Origin: Lineus longissimus
Taxonomy: Eukaryota; Nemertea; Pilidiophora; Heteronemertea; Lineidae
Direction of reading: 5' to 3'
Length of the DNA: 64,000 nt
Assembly: GCF_910592395.1 (NCBI RefSeq)
Contig: NC_088321.1
Span: forward strand, 14,324,001-14,388,000
In this document: positions 1 to 11,100 of the stretch, piece by piece
Layout of the letters: every line of letters starts with the position of its first letter
Position numbering within the stretch: position 1 is the stretch's first letter
Program-made: the position numbers and the translations under genes
Notes under the pieces: generated by a model
Databases searched by the model: none
Told to the model about the DNA's origin: nothing
The model's input: only the letters and a program-made list of their open reading frames with translations

Positions 1-247
1 CAATAATTAAGTGCAATGCTTTTAAGGAGACATCACAATCCCACAGTTGTCTTCAAAGTAATTGCCGGCGCACGCCCTCCAATTCTCTTAAAGGGGAATC
101 ACCAAATCAAGCAGCTCTCGTAAAGGGGACAACAACTACATATGTAACACCTCAAATAGTTCTCTTGATATCGAACTCAACAACTCCGGCAGTTTTCTTA
201 AAGGGGACAACAATATATACAATATTTCTCTGAAAGGGGGTACTTGC

Positions 248-601
248 CACTGCAATTATTGTTGTGGAGAAGTAATAGATCACAGCTCTTAGTCCCATCC
301 TTCCGGAAGCACGCGCATCCAAACTGGCTAACCCTGCAATCAGGGTGGAGACGATCAACGGAAGTATCAACATCTTGAGCATGCGCATGAGAATGTCTCC
401 AGGGAACCGGAAGTACATCACTTGCTTTTCCGTGAACGGGGGATCCACCATACGAATTCCAGCACCCATGCCGATACCAGCAGCAATTCCCAGAATCATC
501 AATAAAAGGAGGAGATTTTTCTTCAGCCCGCGCAAAAATCGTCTGCCGCATGATGGGCTCTCTTTCCCTACGTCACTTCCGCTGATACCATCGAGCGCCA
601 C
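248..601 (-). CDS. SLC1 transporter exon 2 (TM1, TM2, start of TM3)
   Basis: Internal exon, phase 0 at both ends. The acceptor AG is at 603-602, so translation enters at GTG (Val44) and this is not a start codon. The 3' end matches the family up to TTIIAV; the adjoining intron begins GCAAGTA, i.e. a GC donor rather than GT. A weaker GT donor four bases further (243-242) would add GCA A and change the phase. Confidence 0.85.
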
Positions 602-804
602 CTGTAGAGGAATAGAGTAGATGGTCTGGTTAAAATTAAAGTTTGTGTTCGGAACGCACTCAAACTTATTGTCGGGTAGAAAGTACAGATTTTAATTCTT
701 TGCCAGTACAAGGATAACATGTCAGGGAAAGCTTCTTTAAAGTGTTCCATGCAATGGAACTTTAAATTTATTGAAAAACACGTCAACGTCAAAGTTATTG
801 CGTC

Positions 805-847
<43 letters not shown>

Positions 848-3405
848 CAAATCAAAATGGCGTCATGCCAAATCTGCCTAGTCATGCCAAGTCTTGCCTC
901 TTCTCACCTGATTACTTGAGTAGGATATTCCACCGTTTTCTGTCGCCATGTTATTGGGTTAACGTTCTGGGTGTTAAAATAGTCACAAGAAAGGAACGTC
1001 ACAGTTGAGTTACAACTATCTATCTCTATTCGAAAATTCCAAACAAAAAATCCAATAGGTCAATATAAATGTGTTGGGAGTGGTCAGAATTTACCCGAAT
1101 TTATGTTACGTAAACCGCGATATCTGATGACGTAACACACAAGTAATGTTTGATACAAACACTGTTTGCCGTGTGAATCAACCACATGTAGATAAGAATT
1201 GTTGTGCTCGCCCAAAATGGCTGTCTGAATTGAACAAAAGATATTCCCCTCGAGATTGAAATATCAGAGTTGTTTTGCAGTCAACGAAATCGACGGGTTT
1301 CAGAGAGTTGCGAAGACTTCCTTGTTGCTGAAACAAAAGTTTATTGTTTGGCGGGAATTTCCTTGGCTATTCAGTCACGCGGTGATGTCGCACATTGGTG
1401 TTATGTGAAATTGAAAAGTCTGAGAATCCGACGAGAATATTTTCCTGCAGTCACACGAGTGGGTTTTCATACGAGTGTAGAAACTCTAATTAGAGAAACT
1501 AATTGTTAGTAATTAAAACGTCTATTATAGGACGCCGTTCCACCAGTCACAATTCAAGTCGCAACTTGTTTTACTTTTCACAATATCCGACAAAAAAGAG
1601 GTCCGTAAGCAATTGGAAATACGGGAAAAGGAAGCCCGTCCGATGAAGTTTGCGATAACTAGTCAAAACCGTGAGTCTAAAAAATCCTGTTATCCTCGTT
1701 TCTCACAACAAAGATTTTTCGTCCACCTCTGATGGAATGTTTGCTATGTTTGTGTTTGAGGTGAATAAGTCACCTATATCTCGCGAGTGATATCAGATAT
1801 ATACCTAAAGGACGCGATAGTCTTGTTCATTTGCATATGCAAATATGGGGACACTTCTAGTAAGACAAGTCTATTGTGGAATACAGGTGGGTGAGGTATT
1901 GCCATTATTTGAGATTGCTAACCTCCTTTGTACCTGAAATGTATTTCAAAGCAACAGCTCAATCACGATGAACTTCAGTGCAACACTCGGCACTAATGAC
2001 CGAACTCAGTAACGTGTTCGAGAGGAGGAGCATACGACTGACTTTGATATTCGATGATGCAGCTCAGTCGGCTTACGTACTCTGTTTGCCGAGACCTAAT
2101 TTACGTGGCTGCTGTGTAGCGCAACCTGGTATTTATCCGAGCAAAAATGACCTGCGTGCGGATGTTTTTGCGCGTCATTCTGGTTCCCGGTTGACTTGTT
2201 AATATCTACTGGTATTGGGCAAAGTCAAATTCAAAGTTTTCCGCCTCAAGGCCTCCTCCGAATAAAAATAACTGCCCCCCCCCCCCAAATTTCTGAAACC
2301 ACCGCAAATGACACAGTCGTCTGTCAATAATGACGGAGCGCACTAGTCTTGAGCTATAGTTTTAACGCATTCCGCGTGGCGGCGCTCAGAAACCGCGCTT
2401 TCGTATCGGCGAAAAACCATTGTGTCCCTCATGCAATCGCAAACAGTTTCGGTTCTGTGAGAAAGGAGAGACCCCTATCGATGATTCGTGAAACTTAATC
2501 TAACCTACCTAGCCCCTGCCTATAGCTTCCTTAAGGAAAGTATAAGTCATCGTACTGTTTGCTAGCATAGATATAACGCAGATGGGATAACATGATTCTG
2601 TAAAATTACCGGCTTGTCAAAGTAAAGTGTCTTTCTCAAGGTCCCTAGTCATCGAGTCATGTTATCCTGTTATCTGTACAACCCTAAGACGTCAGAATTG
2701 AACTTGATCTGATAAAATGCATAAAATACGTATTTGAATATAAACTTTGTATGAACAATTTTGTGAATTGACGAAATCATGATAAGATACGACGCGATAT
2801 TAGTATTAAAGGTACAGTGTCTTATCATCTCAATAGTTTTTTTAGTTCGTGTTCGCACGTGTTTCGTTTTTACCACGATACTGCACCTTTAAATTTTCGC
2901 AGACATTTTTTGACACTGACGCAATGATAAGATAAGGTCGGTGATCATTCAGTGTAGAAAAAGGCGATATATTATTTTGCTTCATTTATGACTAGATAAC
3001 ATGTATATTCTTCATTTATGACTAGATAACATGTATATGCAAACATACAATTCACGAATTTTAGTATTTATGTCCCTAGTTAATTTAGGCTAATGGTCAC
3101 TTTATTGTTTTTTTCATTTCCAACTAATCATGGCGGCAAGAAAGAGCAGTGGTCGGGGGGGGGGGGGTCTCTAGCGACCTGTCAACGTGCCTAGGGTTGA
3201 CAGCTGGGGTTGACAACGGCACCAGTAGACCTTTGAATTGAAACGAAACTAGGTCAGTAATTTAGAGACAACTTACCTTTTCTGGTATGACGTAATAATC
3301 TTTCTTCAGTGTGCCACCAGGGGGCGACACTAGTAAGTATGTCGTTTCCCCGCCAGAGGGCGTCTTTGTAAGGTATGGGCTGTCACCAGGCGCGCCCTCC
3401 GTCAT
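248..3405 (-). CDS. SLC1-family (excitatory amino acid) transporter, first two coding exons, partial
   Basis: N-terminal 161 residues of a sodium-coupled glutamate/neutral amino acid transporter of the SLC1 (EAAT) family, a plasma-membrane protein. Coding exons are 3405-3277 (43 codons) and 601-248 (118 codons); the gene continues past the left edge. The second exon shows the family signature: TM1 (about residues 72-92), the conserved [16 protein letters not shown] block at 106-121, [16 protein letters not shown] in TM2, and the start of TM3 ending in [10 protein letters not shown]. The first exon starts at the first in-frame ATG (context AGCACCATGA) and ends at GTAAGT; the second begins after a pyrimidine-rich CTACAG acceptor. 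Both joins are phase 0, which supports the pairing. The cytosolic N-terminus is poorly conserved, so exon 1 rests on splice logic rather than homology. The subtype (EAAT versus ASCT) cannot be told without the C-terminal half. It is divergent from LMAN1. Confidence 0.85.
804..848. repeat. (CAA)n microsatellite
   Basis: About 14 uninterrupted CAA/ACA units inside SLC1 intron 1. Reading it in other frames creates spurious poly-Thr and poly-Val ORFs. Confidence 0.95.
2981..3038. repeat. 30-bp tandem duplication
   Basis: Two copies of a unit beginning TTCATTTATGACTAG, 30 bp apart, within SLC1 intron 1. Copies are identical over the 28-base core. Confidence 0.9.
3277..3405 (-). CDS. SLC1 transporter exon 1 (cytosolic N-terminus)
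   Basis: 43 codons from the first in-frame ATG, ending GAAAAG before GTAAGT (3276-3271). The encoded peptide is hydrophilic, rich in Gly, Pro, Ser and Thr, as expected for the cytosolic leader before TM1. No other minus-strand ATG exon with a good phase-0 donor was seen between the SLC1 exon and LMAN1. The first-exon assignment is inference from splice signals and phase. Confidence 0.6.
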
Positions 3406-4027
3406 GGTGCTTCGGTACCCTCTGACACAAAAGTTAACTCTGATAAACAACGGGAAAGGGTAAGGAGAACTGATAATCTGAGCCTACTCCTCCAGCTGGC
3501 TATCGGTAATCCGAGATACATTAGCTCGTAGAAGGTTTCGGCGAAGGACGTGGGTTACTACTCCAACTGGTTATCCGCGGTTGACACCTGACTCCTCCAG
3601 CTGGGTATCAAAACAGTGCCAGATTCCGGCTTGAAAATATTGTAAAGAGGTAACAGAAATTTTTATAAATCGAAAATCCCTACTCCATAATTAAAAGTGA
3701 CATCTGACAATCATCTGACAGAGTTGAGACAACTTCCTTATGCATGTACATACATGTACTTGTACATGTAATTTGATTGAACACGGGGACACGAGACCTC
3801 TGTATATCGTCAATCCATAAAGTAATTAGTTTGAACTCATATCTATCTATCTTAGATCTCGGACAATCGAATATTAGCACTTGAAGGGGTTGATTGGTCA
3901 ATAGTAAACATGATTTAGAGATGGCTAACGGCAGCTTGAGAAATTCGGGGGTTCAATGATCGCTCTAGACTCCCTGGGCAGCCAATTGCGTCATCCTAAT
4001 TTGGTCCTTCCAGAGTGTAGCCCCATC

Positions 4028-4091
4028 CGGCAGTATCTAAAACCACATACCACATACCACATACCCACATACCCACATTTTAGATACTGCC
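4028..4091. repeat. Inverted repeat with CCACATA-rich loop
   Basis: GGCAGTATCTAAAA and its reverse complement TTTTAGATACTGCC flank a short tandem ACCACAT/CCCACAT repeat. It could form a hairpin of 14-base arms in the SLC1-LMAN1 intergenic region. Confidence 0.75.
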
Positions 4092-4179
4092 AGCCCCATC
4101 CTAGCACCAGTTGTTTTCGGTATACTTCGCCTCTCGAAACAACACAGGAGTAAAAGAAACACCTGATCTCCGGATGCTC

Positions 4180-4490
4180 CTGCCCTGGCCCTGCACACAG
4201 GTCAGTTAGCCTGGGGTACAGACTAACTCAGTTAGCTTGGGGTTAAAGCAAAGTCAGTTGGCCTTGGGTAAGAGCTATTTTGTTTAGCCTGGGGTAATAG
4301 CTAAATCATTTAGCCTGGCCTGGGGCAACGATGAGAGCTAATTCAGTTTAGCTTGGGGAAAGTCATTTATCCTGGGATAACGATGAGAGCTAATTCAGTT
4401 AAGCCTGGGTATCGGCAGTTGGCATGGGGTGGGACAAGGGCTCAATTTAGCCTGTGGGTAATAAGCTAACTCAGTTACCTGTAGTAAAGA
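4180..4490. repeat. Diverged tandem repeat, AGCCTGGGGTAA-type units
   Basis: Around seven imperfect units of roughly 40-50 bp, each with a version of TTAGCCTGGGGTAA followed by GAGCTAATTCAGTT. Non-coding. Confidence 0.75.
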
Positions 4491-4968
4491 CAGGGTCTAA
4501 TAGCCGGTGGAAAACGGCACTCAGCATGAAATAAAGGTGAAAATGATTAGATCGGCATGTACAGTGTAAATGCACTTTGCGCAAAATGTGTATTTGAATT
4601 TCCCGCTTTGGAAAGTAACCAATTGAGATGAGCCAGATAGCTACTTGCTCACACTTGATAAACACAAAGACAAAAGCTTTCTATTCAGAGAAAAATGAAC
4701 GAACAAATCTTCTAGTTATATGCTTAACAACCTATAGAAATTTCTTCAATTTCCAATTGAATTAACTCCACAGTATCTTAAATTTCAAATGCCCCATTGA
4801 ACGTACAGCTGTACTGTCCCTTTAATAGCCCCATTTAGTGGAAACAGGAAGACGTGTCCTAACCTTGCCTCCAGGAAGAGTGAGAAAAAATTTTAAAAAA
4901 TACACAGTATCGAATGTACATTTTTTTCGTGGTAGGTCTTCATTGCCTGGAGGCGAGATCAATTCAAC

Positions 4969-5134
4969 ATGGCGGACCATGCGAATTTAGCACTTGCAGT
5001 GCTCGCTATATTTTTCACGATTTCTGCAAATCCTTACAAGTTGCCGCATAGAAAATTCGAATATAAGCACAGTTTTAAAGGACCTCACTTAGTGTCGAAG
5101 GATGGGACGGTACCCTTTTGGGAACACACTGGAC
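4969..5134 (+). CDS. LMAN1: LMAN1 exon 1: signal peptide and start of lectin domain
   Basis: Residues 1-55 plus one base. The leader NLALAVLAIFFTISA is a typical signal peptide core; the mature start shows the family block FEYKHSFKGPHLV and GTVPFW. Ends in phase 1 before GTGAGT. Confidence 0.93.
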
Positions 5135-8100
5135 GTGAGTGGTTTTCATGGAGTTCGGTTCCATATGCTGCCTGTGCATGTTGTACATGTATGGTGTATA
5201 TGTATACAATAATACATTGCATGTGGATCCTAACTGTTTATAGCCTAATTAAAGGTGTATTGTATCAGTTTCCACGTTGTTGGTACATGGTAGGCCTAGG
5301 TAGTATCTTTGACTTTATATTGTTTGATAGACAGTTGTTTGTATCTATCCATCTTCAAAAGAGCACATTTCTCTCCCCAACTCAACTTGTCTCAATAGCC
5401 TAGGCCTTTTCGAAGAAGCCGAATCAGCGCCAAAACAAATCAAATGCACACACTCAGAACACGTCGGAAGGCCTAAGCCGACTTCGGACAATGTCTACAG
5501 ACACGGCGATCCTTTGTTCAAGGTGAAACGCATGACTGGTCAGTGCCAAAACAAACTTCTTCAAATTCGTCTATCAAGAGCTAGCTGATGAAGCTCGAGT
5601 AGCCTACAGACACCTCAATCAGTCATTTGGTGACAAGGGCAGGAACGAATTTAGAATCCCCGATCACACCCCAAAAAAAGGTCATCGGTTGACTAACCAA
5701 GCACCACTGTTCAATGGATTTATAGTTGAATGCGATCAAACTACGTCATTTCCGATCGGGGATTCTAAAGTTTAGCGCAAGGGCAATCCACTAAGTTAGC
5801 CACCAAGTGGAATACAACAGTTTCATTGCTTCATCTGTCCTACTTATAACACTAACAGTGAGTATTGATTTGCAGATTCACATCTGCTTTGAACAGACCT
5901 GTGGGCACAGATGTTTAGTGATCTGTTGTACCCAGTGACAGTCACATGAAACATTTCAAGATTTTGAACCAATTTGAATCTAACATTCTACAAGGAAATC
6001 TAGTTGGAGTAGAAGTTCAGTTATCACTGGTCCCTAGCACTCCAGTAGTCATGAATTAAAAATTGTGCAAGTAAAAAGTAGTAGACAAATATGTTTTTTT
6101 TTGTGAAGGTGTTCACGATAAACTTACTGCACAAGTGGCATGTGAATGCTGACATTGCTATCATGGTTGGGTCATTTTGTAGACACATAAGATACCACAT
6201 TTAAAATGTATGATTGAGGGTGTTTGATTAGTGATCTGAATACAATTCAAAATATTTTCCCTGGAAAGAATAGGCCTAGTTCAGATATGCCCTTTATGTG
6301 CAAAAAGAAATATCGACCTTTCCAAATATTTTGTTAGCTTTAGGTTCTGCTCAATTGTGCTTTGCACAGTGAACATTAGGGGCAATGAAGCCTTCAACCT
6401 ATTACCGTGTACCTGTGGTAGACAGTTACTAGTGAAGTAAAGCTAGTACATTTAGTAGAGTCCGGTGTCTTGTCCAAGGACACAATGAATTCAAGACACA
6501 AAATAGCAAAGATGAGCCTCAAATTTTATTTTATTTTCAGACGCGATTGCAAGCGATGAGTCAATCAGAGTCAGGTGTCTTGTCCAAGGACACAATGAAG
6601 TCAAGACACAAAATAGCAAAGATGAGCCTCCAATTTTCTTTTCAGACGCGATTGCCAGCGATGAGTCAATCAGAGTCAGGTGTCTTGCCCAAGGACACAA
6701 TGAATTCAAGATACGAAATAGCAAAGATGAGCCTCAAAATAATGTTCTTTTCTTTTCAGATGCGATTGCTAGTGATGAGTCAATCAGAGTTACGCCCTCG
6801 TTGAGGAGTAAAAAAGGTGCTGTGTGGAATAAAATTAAAAATACGAATAACTTTTGGGAAGTCGAGCTGAAGTTCCGCGTGACTGGCAGAGGGCGTATCG
6901 GTGCTGATGGTCTGGTACGTATTTTTAAAATCCAGTTGCCCAGGGTTGTCCGAGTGCGGATGTGGAAACATCTACACCTGTCCCCTCTGTCTCTGACGTC
7001 TCGAGTTAGACTTCTGGTCAGTCGTCATACATCGATGTGAGAGAGAAGGCATCTCCCCTTGACAGCAAAGGTCTCCGGTTTCCACAATCTTTCTCCACTG
7101 CAGTAGTGCCACAGGAAAATTGCGTTCAGCCCCAGTGATTATTTGTGATTCGGTAATTTGGTAACCAGCGGGTAATTGAAATTACCAAGTAACCGCTGGG
7201 CCAGACATAGTTTTGCTAGGGCTGGGACGGCTCAGGAAAATCCGTCCCCGGAATATTCGTCCCCGCAAATTCGTCTGGGGAATCCGAGCAGTCTTAATTC
7301 TCCAGGTGAATTTGCAGAGGACCAGTCAGAAAAACCACTTGATTTACAACTCCACAAGCTGTCACCAGTAATTATTGATTATCATTTACTGAATGGGATT
7401 TTATTGGCTTTTGAAATTATTGGACGCCCTCCCTTGTATTGAATACTTGTGTATGCCTTAATCTGCCTATTTCTAGTATATTCCTCGTCGAATATTCATA
7501 TGATCAAACACCTGATTTGAATATTCCACCAGTATGCTATTCGGTATTCACTGATTAAATTGGCTTCCATTAGCTGTTGTAGTAACGGGACACTCTCCCT
7601 TGAATTAACGTAAATGAAGGCTGGGTAGATTCATCATTGAATTGAATATTATCATTGTGCTTGTTAAGGTCTGTGGAAATGAAATCCCGGCAAATGGGGC
7701 AGAGTTCTGTTTAGTTTTCTCAATCTTGGCTGCAGGTGCGACAGATTGGGTGTGTTCAATTCATGTAAGAGGCTACTCAGCTTGACAGCTGTTGCATTTA
7801 TTGACCATGTTAGATTGTTTAGGGATAATGTTACATCGAAATGAAAACTATTATGATATTTGTGACAATTTGTTTATCAATCATCTGTTTTGGTTGCAGG
7901 AAATCATAGAAATTGTGTTTTGATTATGTTTTTGATTGAGATATTGTCACCATCTGTTGCAGTTGATGAAATCATGACATTGTTTATTTCAAAACATGTT
8001 GATGCAGAAGATATACAGTAGAACCTCTCTTAGCGGACACCTCTCTAATAAGGACAACCTCTCTAATAAGGACACTAGTTTTGGTCCCAAATTGGTTATT

Positions 8101-11100
8101 TCCATTCAATTTGACCTCTCTAATCAGGACACCTCTCTATCAAGGACAGTACTTGTCAGTCCTGAGGGTGTCTTTAATAGAGAGGTTCTACTGTACTTAA
8201 AATGACGTCAATAAGGGTTTCTGGGTCTCTCAGATTAAATCTGATTGGAAATCTGTCTAAAACCGGGAAAAAAATTTTTCAGGCTTTCTGGTACACAGAC
8301 GAACGAGGAAAGGACGGTCCCGTCTTCGGCAACATTGACCAATGGAAAGGCTTGGCTGTTTTTTTCGACTCTTTCGATAATGACGCACAACATAACAACC
8401 CTTACATCATGGCGATGAACAACGACGGCACAAAGAAATACGACCATAACAGGTAAGTTGTTGTTGATGAACAACGATGGCACAAAGAAATACGACCATA
8501 ACAGGTAAGTTGTTGTTGATGAACAACGATGGCACAAAGAAATATGACCATAACAGGTAAGTTGTTGTTGAAATGTAAACTTTTTTGACAGGTTCTTGTA
8601 GTGCCTAGAACCTCTCCTTTTGCCCTACAATGAGGAACCTGCACAACAAAACCTGCCAATAGGGGGCCCTGCAGGCAAGTGGACCGTGGCTGAAATGAGA
8701 AAGCCATTTCCCGGGTCAACGTTTGCTGAAAATTTCATCCCTTAACTACTCTGCATGAGGAAATAGCACCGAAAATGTTGTTTTATTGGATCTTGATACT
8801 ATTTTGATGAGTTTTAGGTAGAAAATAAACAAAACTTAAGTTTAATGGAAAATGCACTGGAAGTGTACCTTTTAGTACTGGTGCTGACATCTGGATTTTT
8901 AGTTCTGCAGGTTTCTCATTGGTGTCTGTTTAAAACTTCCTTATCACAAAGCGAATGTATATTTAACATGCTCAGCTGCTGGCTATTTTGTATTCAATTC
9001 GACCAGTCATTTTGATCTCTGTGAATATAAATAATAATAATACAATGATAATTAGAAAATTATCTATTCAGTACACGTCATCTTCAGTAGGGCCTATACC
9101 ATGTATGAAATGCAGCCTGGATTACTGTTAGTGGTAAAATGTGCATGTAGTTTGAACGATGTAGAAGTTACATATTGGTCAAGATTATACATGTCATTTA
9201 TCAGCTGTCCTGTTCTCAAACTCAAAGCATTTTTAAATGATCGAGCCATCACAGTTGGATATTTTCTAGATTTTTACAAGGCCAATGCAAATTTTAGATG
9301 TGGAGTTAACATTTTGAACTTGTGTATGGAAGTAAAATCTGAAAATATAATTTGGCGGACAATAACGACGGTGAAAATAAAGTTGTCTTCGGCTGTATTG
9401 TGGATCTTGGGTCGTAATTTTGTTTGAATGAAAAAAGTAGTGAATAGGTTTACTTCGCTTCCTCCATTCCAGTGATGGCTCTCATCAACAACTTGGAGGT
9501 TGTTTGCGAGATTTTAGAAACAAACCGTTCCCAGTCAAAGCCAAGATCGAGTATTACCAGAATGTGCTGCAGGTAACTTAGAAAATAATTCGAGATTCAT
9601 CCCAGATGGACAACATGACGCATGTTGGTTTGTCGCTTTGCTGTTGTTGTTGGTTTATATATCCACAAACCAGTGCGACCTGCAATTTAAATCACATAAA
9701 ACGATAATCGCTTTTTTGCGGTGCTCATCGCAGGCAGACGTGCGAGTCAATATCAAACTCAACATTTACCCGTTTTAGCTGCAGAGAAGAGATCCTTTTG
9801 TCACGCATTGCAGCTGTGATTTGAATTGCTACTCTGCGGGGGGGGGGGGGGGGGGGCTTTAGAGAAGAATTAGCCAAGATTGTCAAAATCAAAAGTCATA
9901 ACCTGAAAATCAACATTTTCCCTAATCTTTTATAAACTTTTCTTCAGATCTACTTCCACGCTGGTATGTCGGCAAGCGATGAAGACTATGAGCTCTGTAT
10001 GAGAGCGGACAATGTTGAGCTTCCAAAAGACGGTTTCTTTGGTGTCAGTGCTGCTACGGGTGGACTCGCTGGTAAGGCTTACATATCTTGTTAGATAAAA
10101 ATTGCAAAACTATGACCAGTGTCAGCTGAGTGCAGGCCCGGGGGCCTCTTGTATGACTATTAAAGAACTGTGTTTCTGGGCAGACAATGTCAAACTTACC
10201 AAAGAGTGCTTGTTTCTCTGTCACTGCTGCAGCCCGCAAGTGACAGAGTCCATTAGCCTGCTAGTCCTTTAATGACAAATTGAATCAGCCTGCTTTTCCT
10301 TTAAATTGACTATTCTGATTTCATTTTATTTTTAGATGATCACGATGTCATTTCTGTCCTGACCCACAGTCTGACGGTGCCCCCAGATACCGAGCAGCCC
10401 TCGGGAAGCAAAGTGACGGAAGACGAAAAAAAGAAACTTGAAAAAGAATTTGACGATTATTGGGAAAAGCTACAGAAAGCCAAAGAGGAGTAAGTCTGAA
10501 TAACGGTGTTTTAAAAATGTTTAAGAGTAGTACCAGCAGTTTGTTAGATGCAGTATGCAACTGACCTATCACCCATACATCTGCAGTTATATGGAGATGT
10601 TTACTGCATCTGATAAGCTACTGGCAGTACTTGCCAAAGTCTGAATTAAATAATGACGTTGTCCGGGGTAGTGGTTGCGGTAAGTTGTGCAAGGTGTCAC
10701 AGTCGCTCGCAAAATATCTCACATTGATGTTTTTTTCTTCTAGATATCGTAAGGAACATCCCGACAAAAAGAAGGAGTCTGATTATGACGAGGACGACAA
10801 ATGGGTATGTCTAATCTGATTATGCAAACGAGCAATTCAAAGCGCTGTTACTTGGAGAGCTCTGGTGGCTCAAAGGTTGGGCGTCGGCCTTGTGATTGGG
10901 ATCCCGGATTCAATACTCGGCCGGTGCCACTTAGTAAAGTTCTCTCGACTGGCCTGAAATCTCCTTGTTTGTGCTAGATTATGGCTGCCCTTGGTTCTCC
11001 AAAAAAGCTTTCTGGATAGGCTGGGTAATAATGTTTGCGATTGTAAAGCGCTTTGAGACAGTAGATTATACAGTGAAAGGCGCTATAAAAGATTATTATT

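Larger units (their letters stand above)
604..3276 (-). other. SLC1 intron 1 and its repeats
   Basis: About 2.7 kb without coding signal. It holds a (CAA)n microsatellite (804-848), a C-homopolymer near 2275, a perfect 28-bp direct repeat (2981-3008 and 3011-3038) and a G-homopolymer near 3157. Nothing else recognised. Confidence 0.55.
3406..4968. promoter_or_regulatory. Divergent intergenic region between SLC1 and LMAN1
   Basis: 1.56 kb separates the two start codons, which point away from each other, so both promoters must lie here unless a 5' UTR intron moves them. I see no clear TATA box tied to either gene. The right half (about 4180-4480) is a diverged tandem repeat, and near 4867-4875 and 4946-4954 a 9-base inverted repeat (GCCTCCAGG / CCTGGAGGC) lies just ahead of the LMAN1 ATG. 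Promoter function is inferred from gene order only. Confidence 0.4.

Noticed and set aside
601-601. GTG at the start of the SLC1 frame as an initiation codon
   Set aside because: It follows a clear CTACAG acceptor and animals rarely start at GTG; it is Val44 of an internal exon.
568-919. Open frames with long poly-Val or poly-Thr runs
   Set aside because: They are translations of the (CAA)n microsatellite; no splice or family support.
6491-6804. 77-85 codon frames over the exon 2 acceptor repeat as separate small genes
   Set aside because: They are other frames of the triplicated LMAN1 acceptor region.
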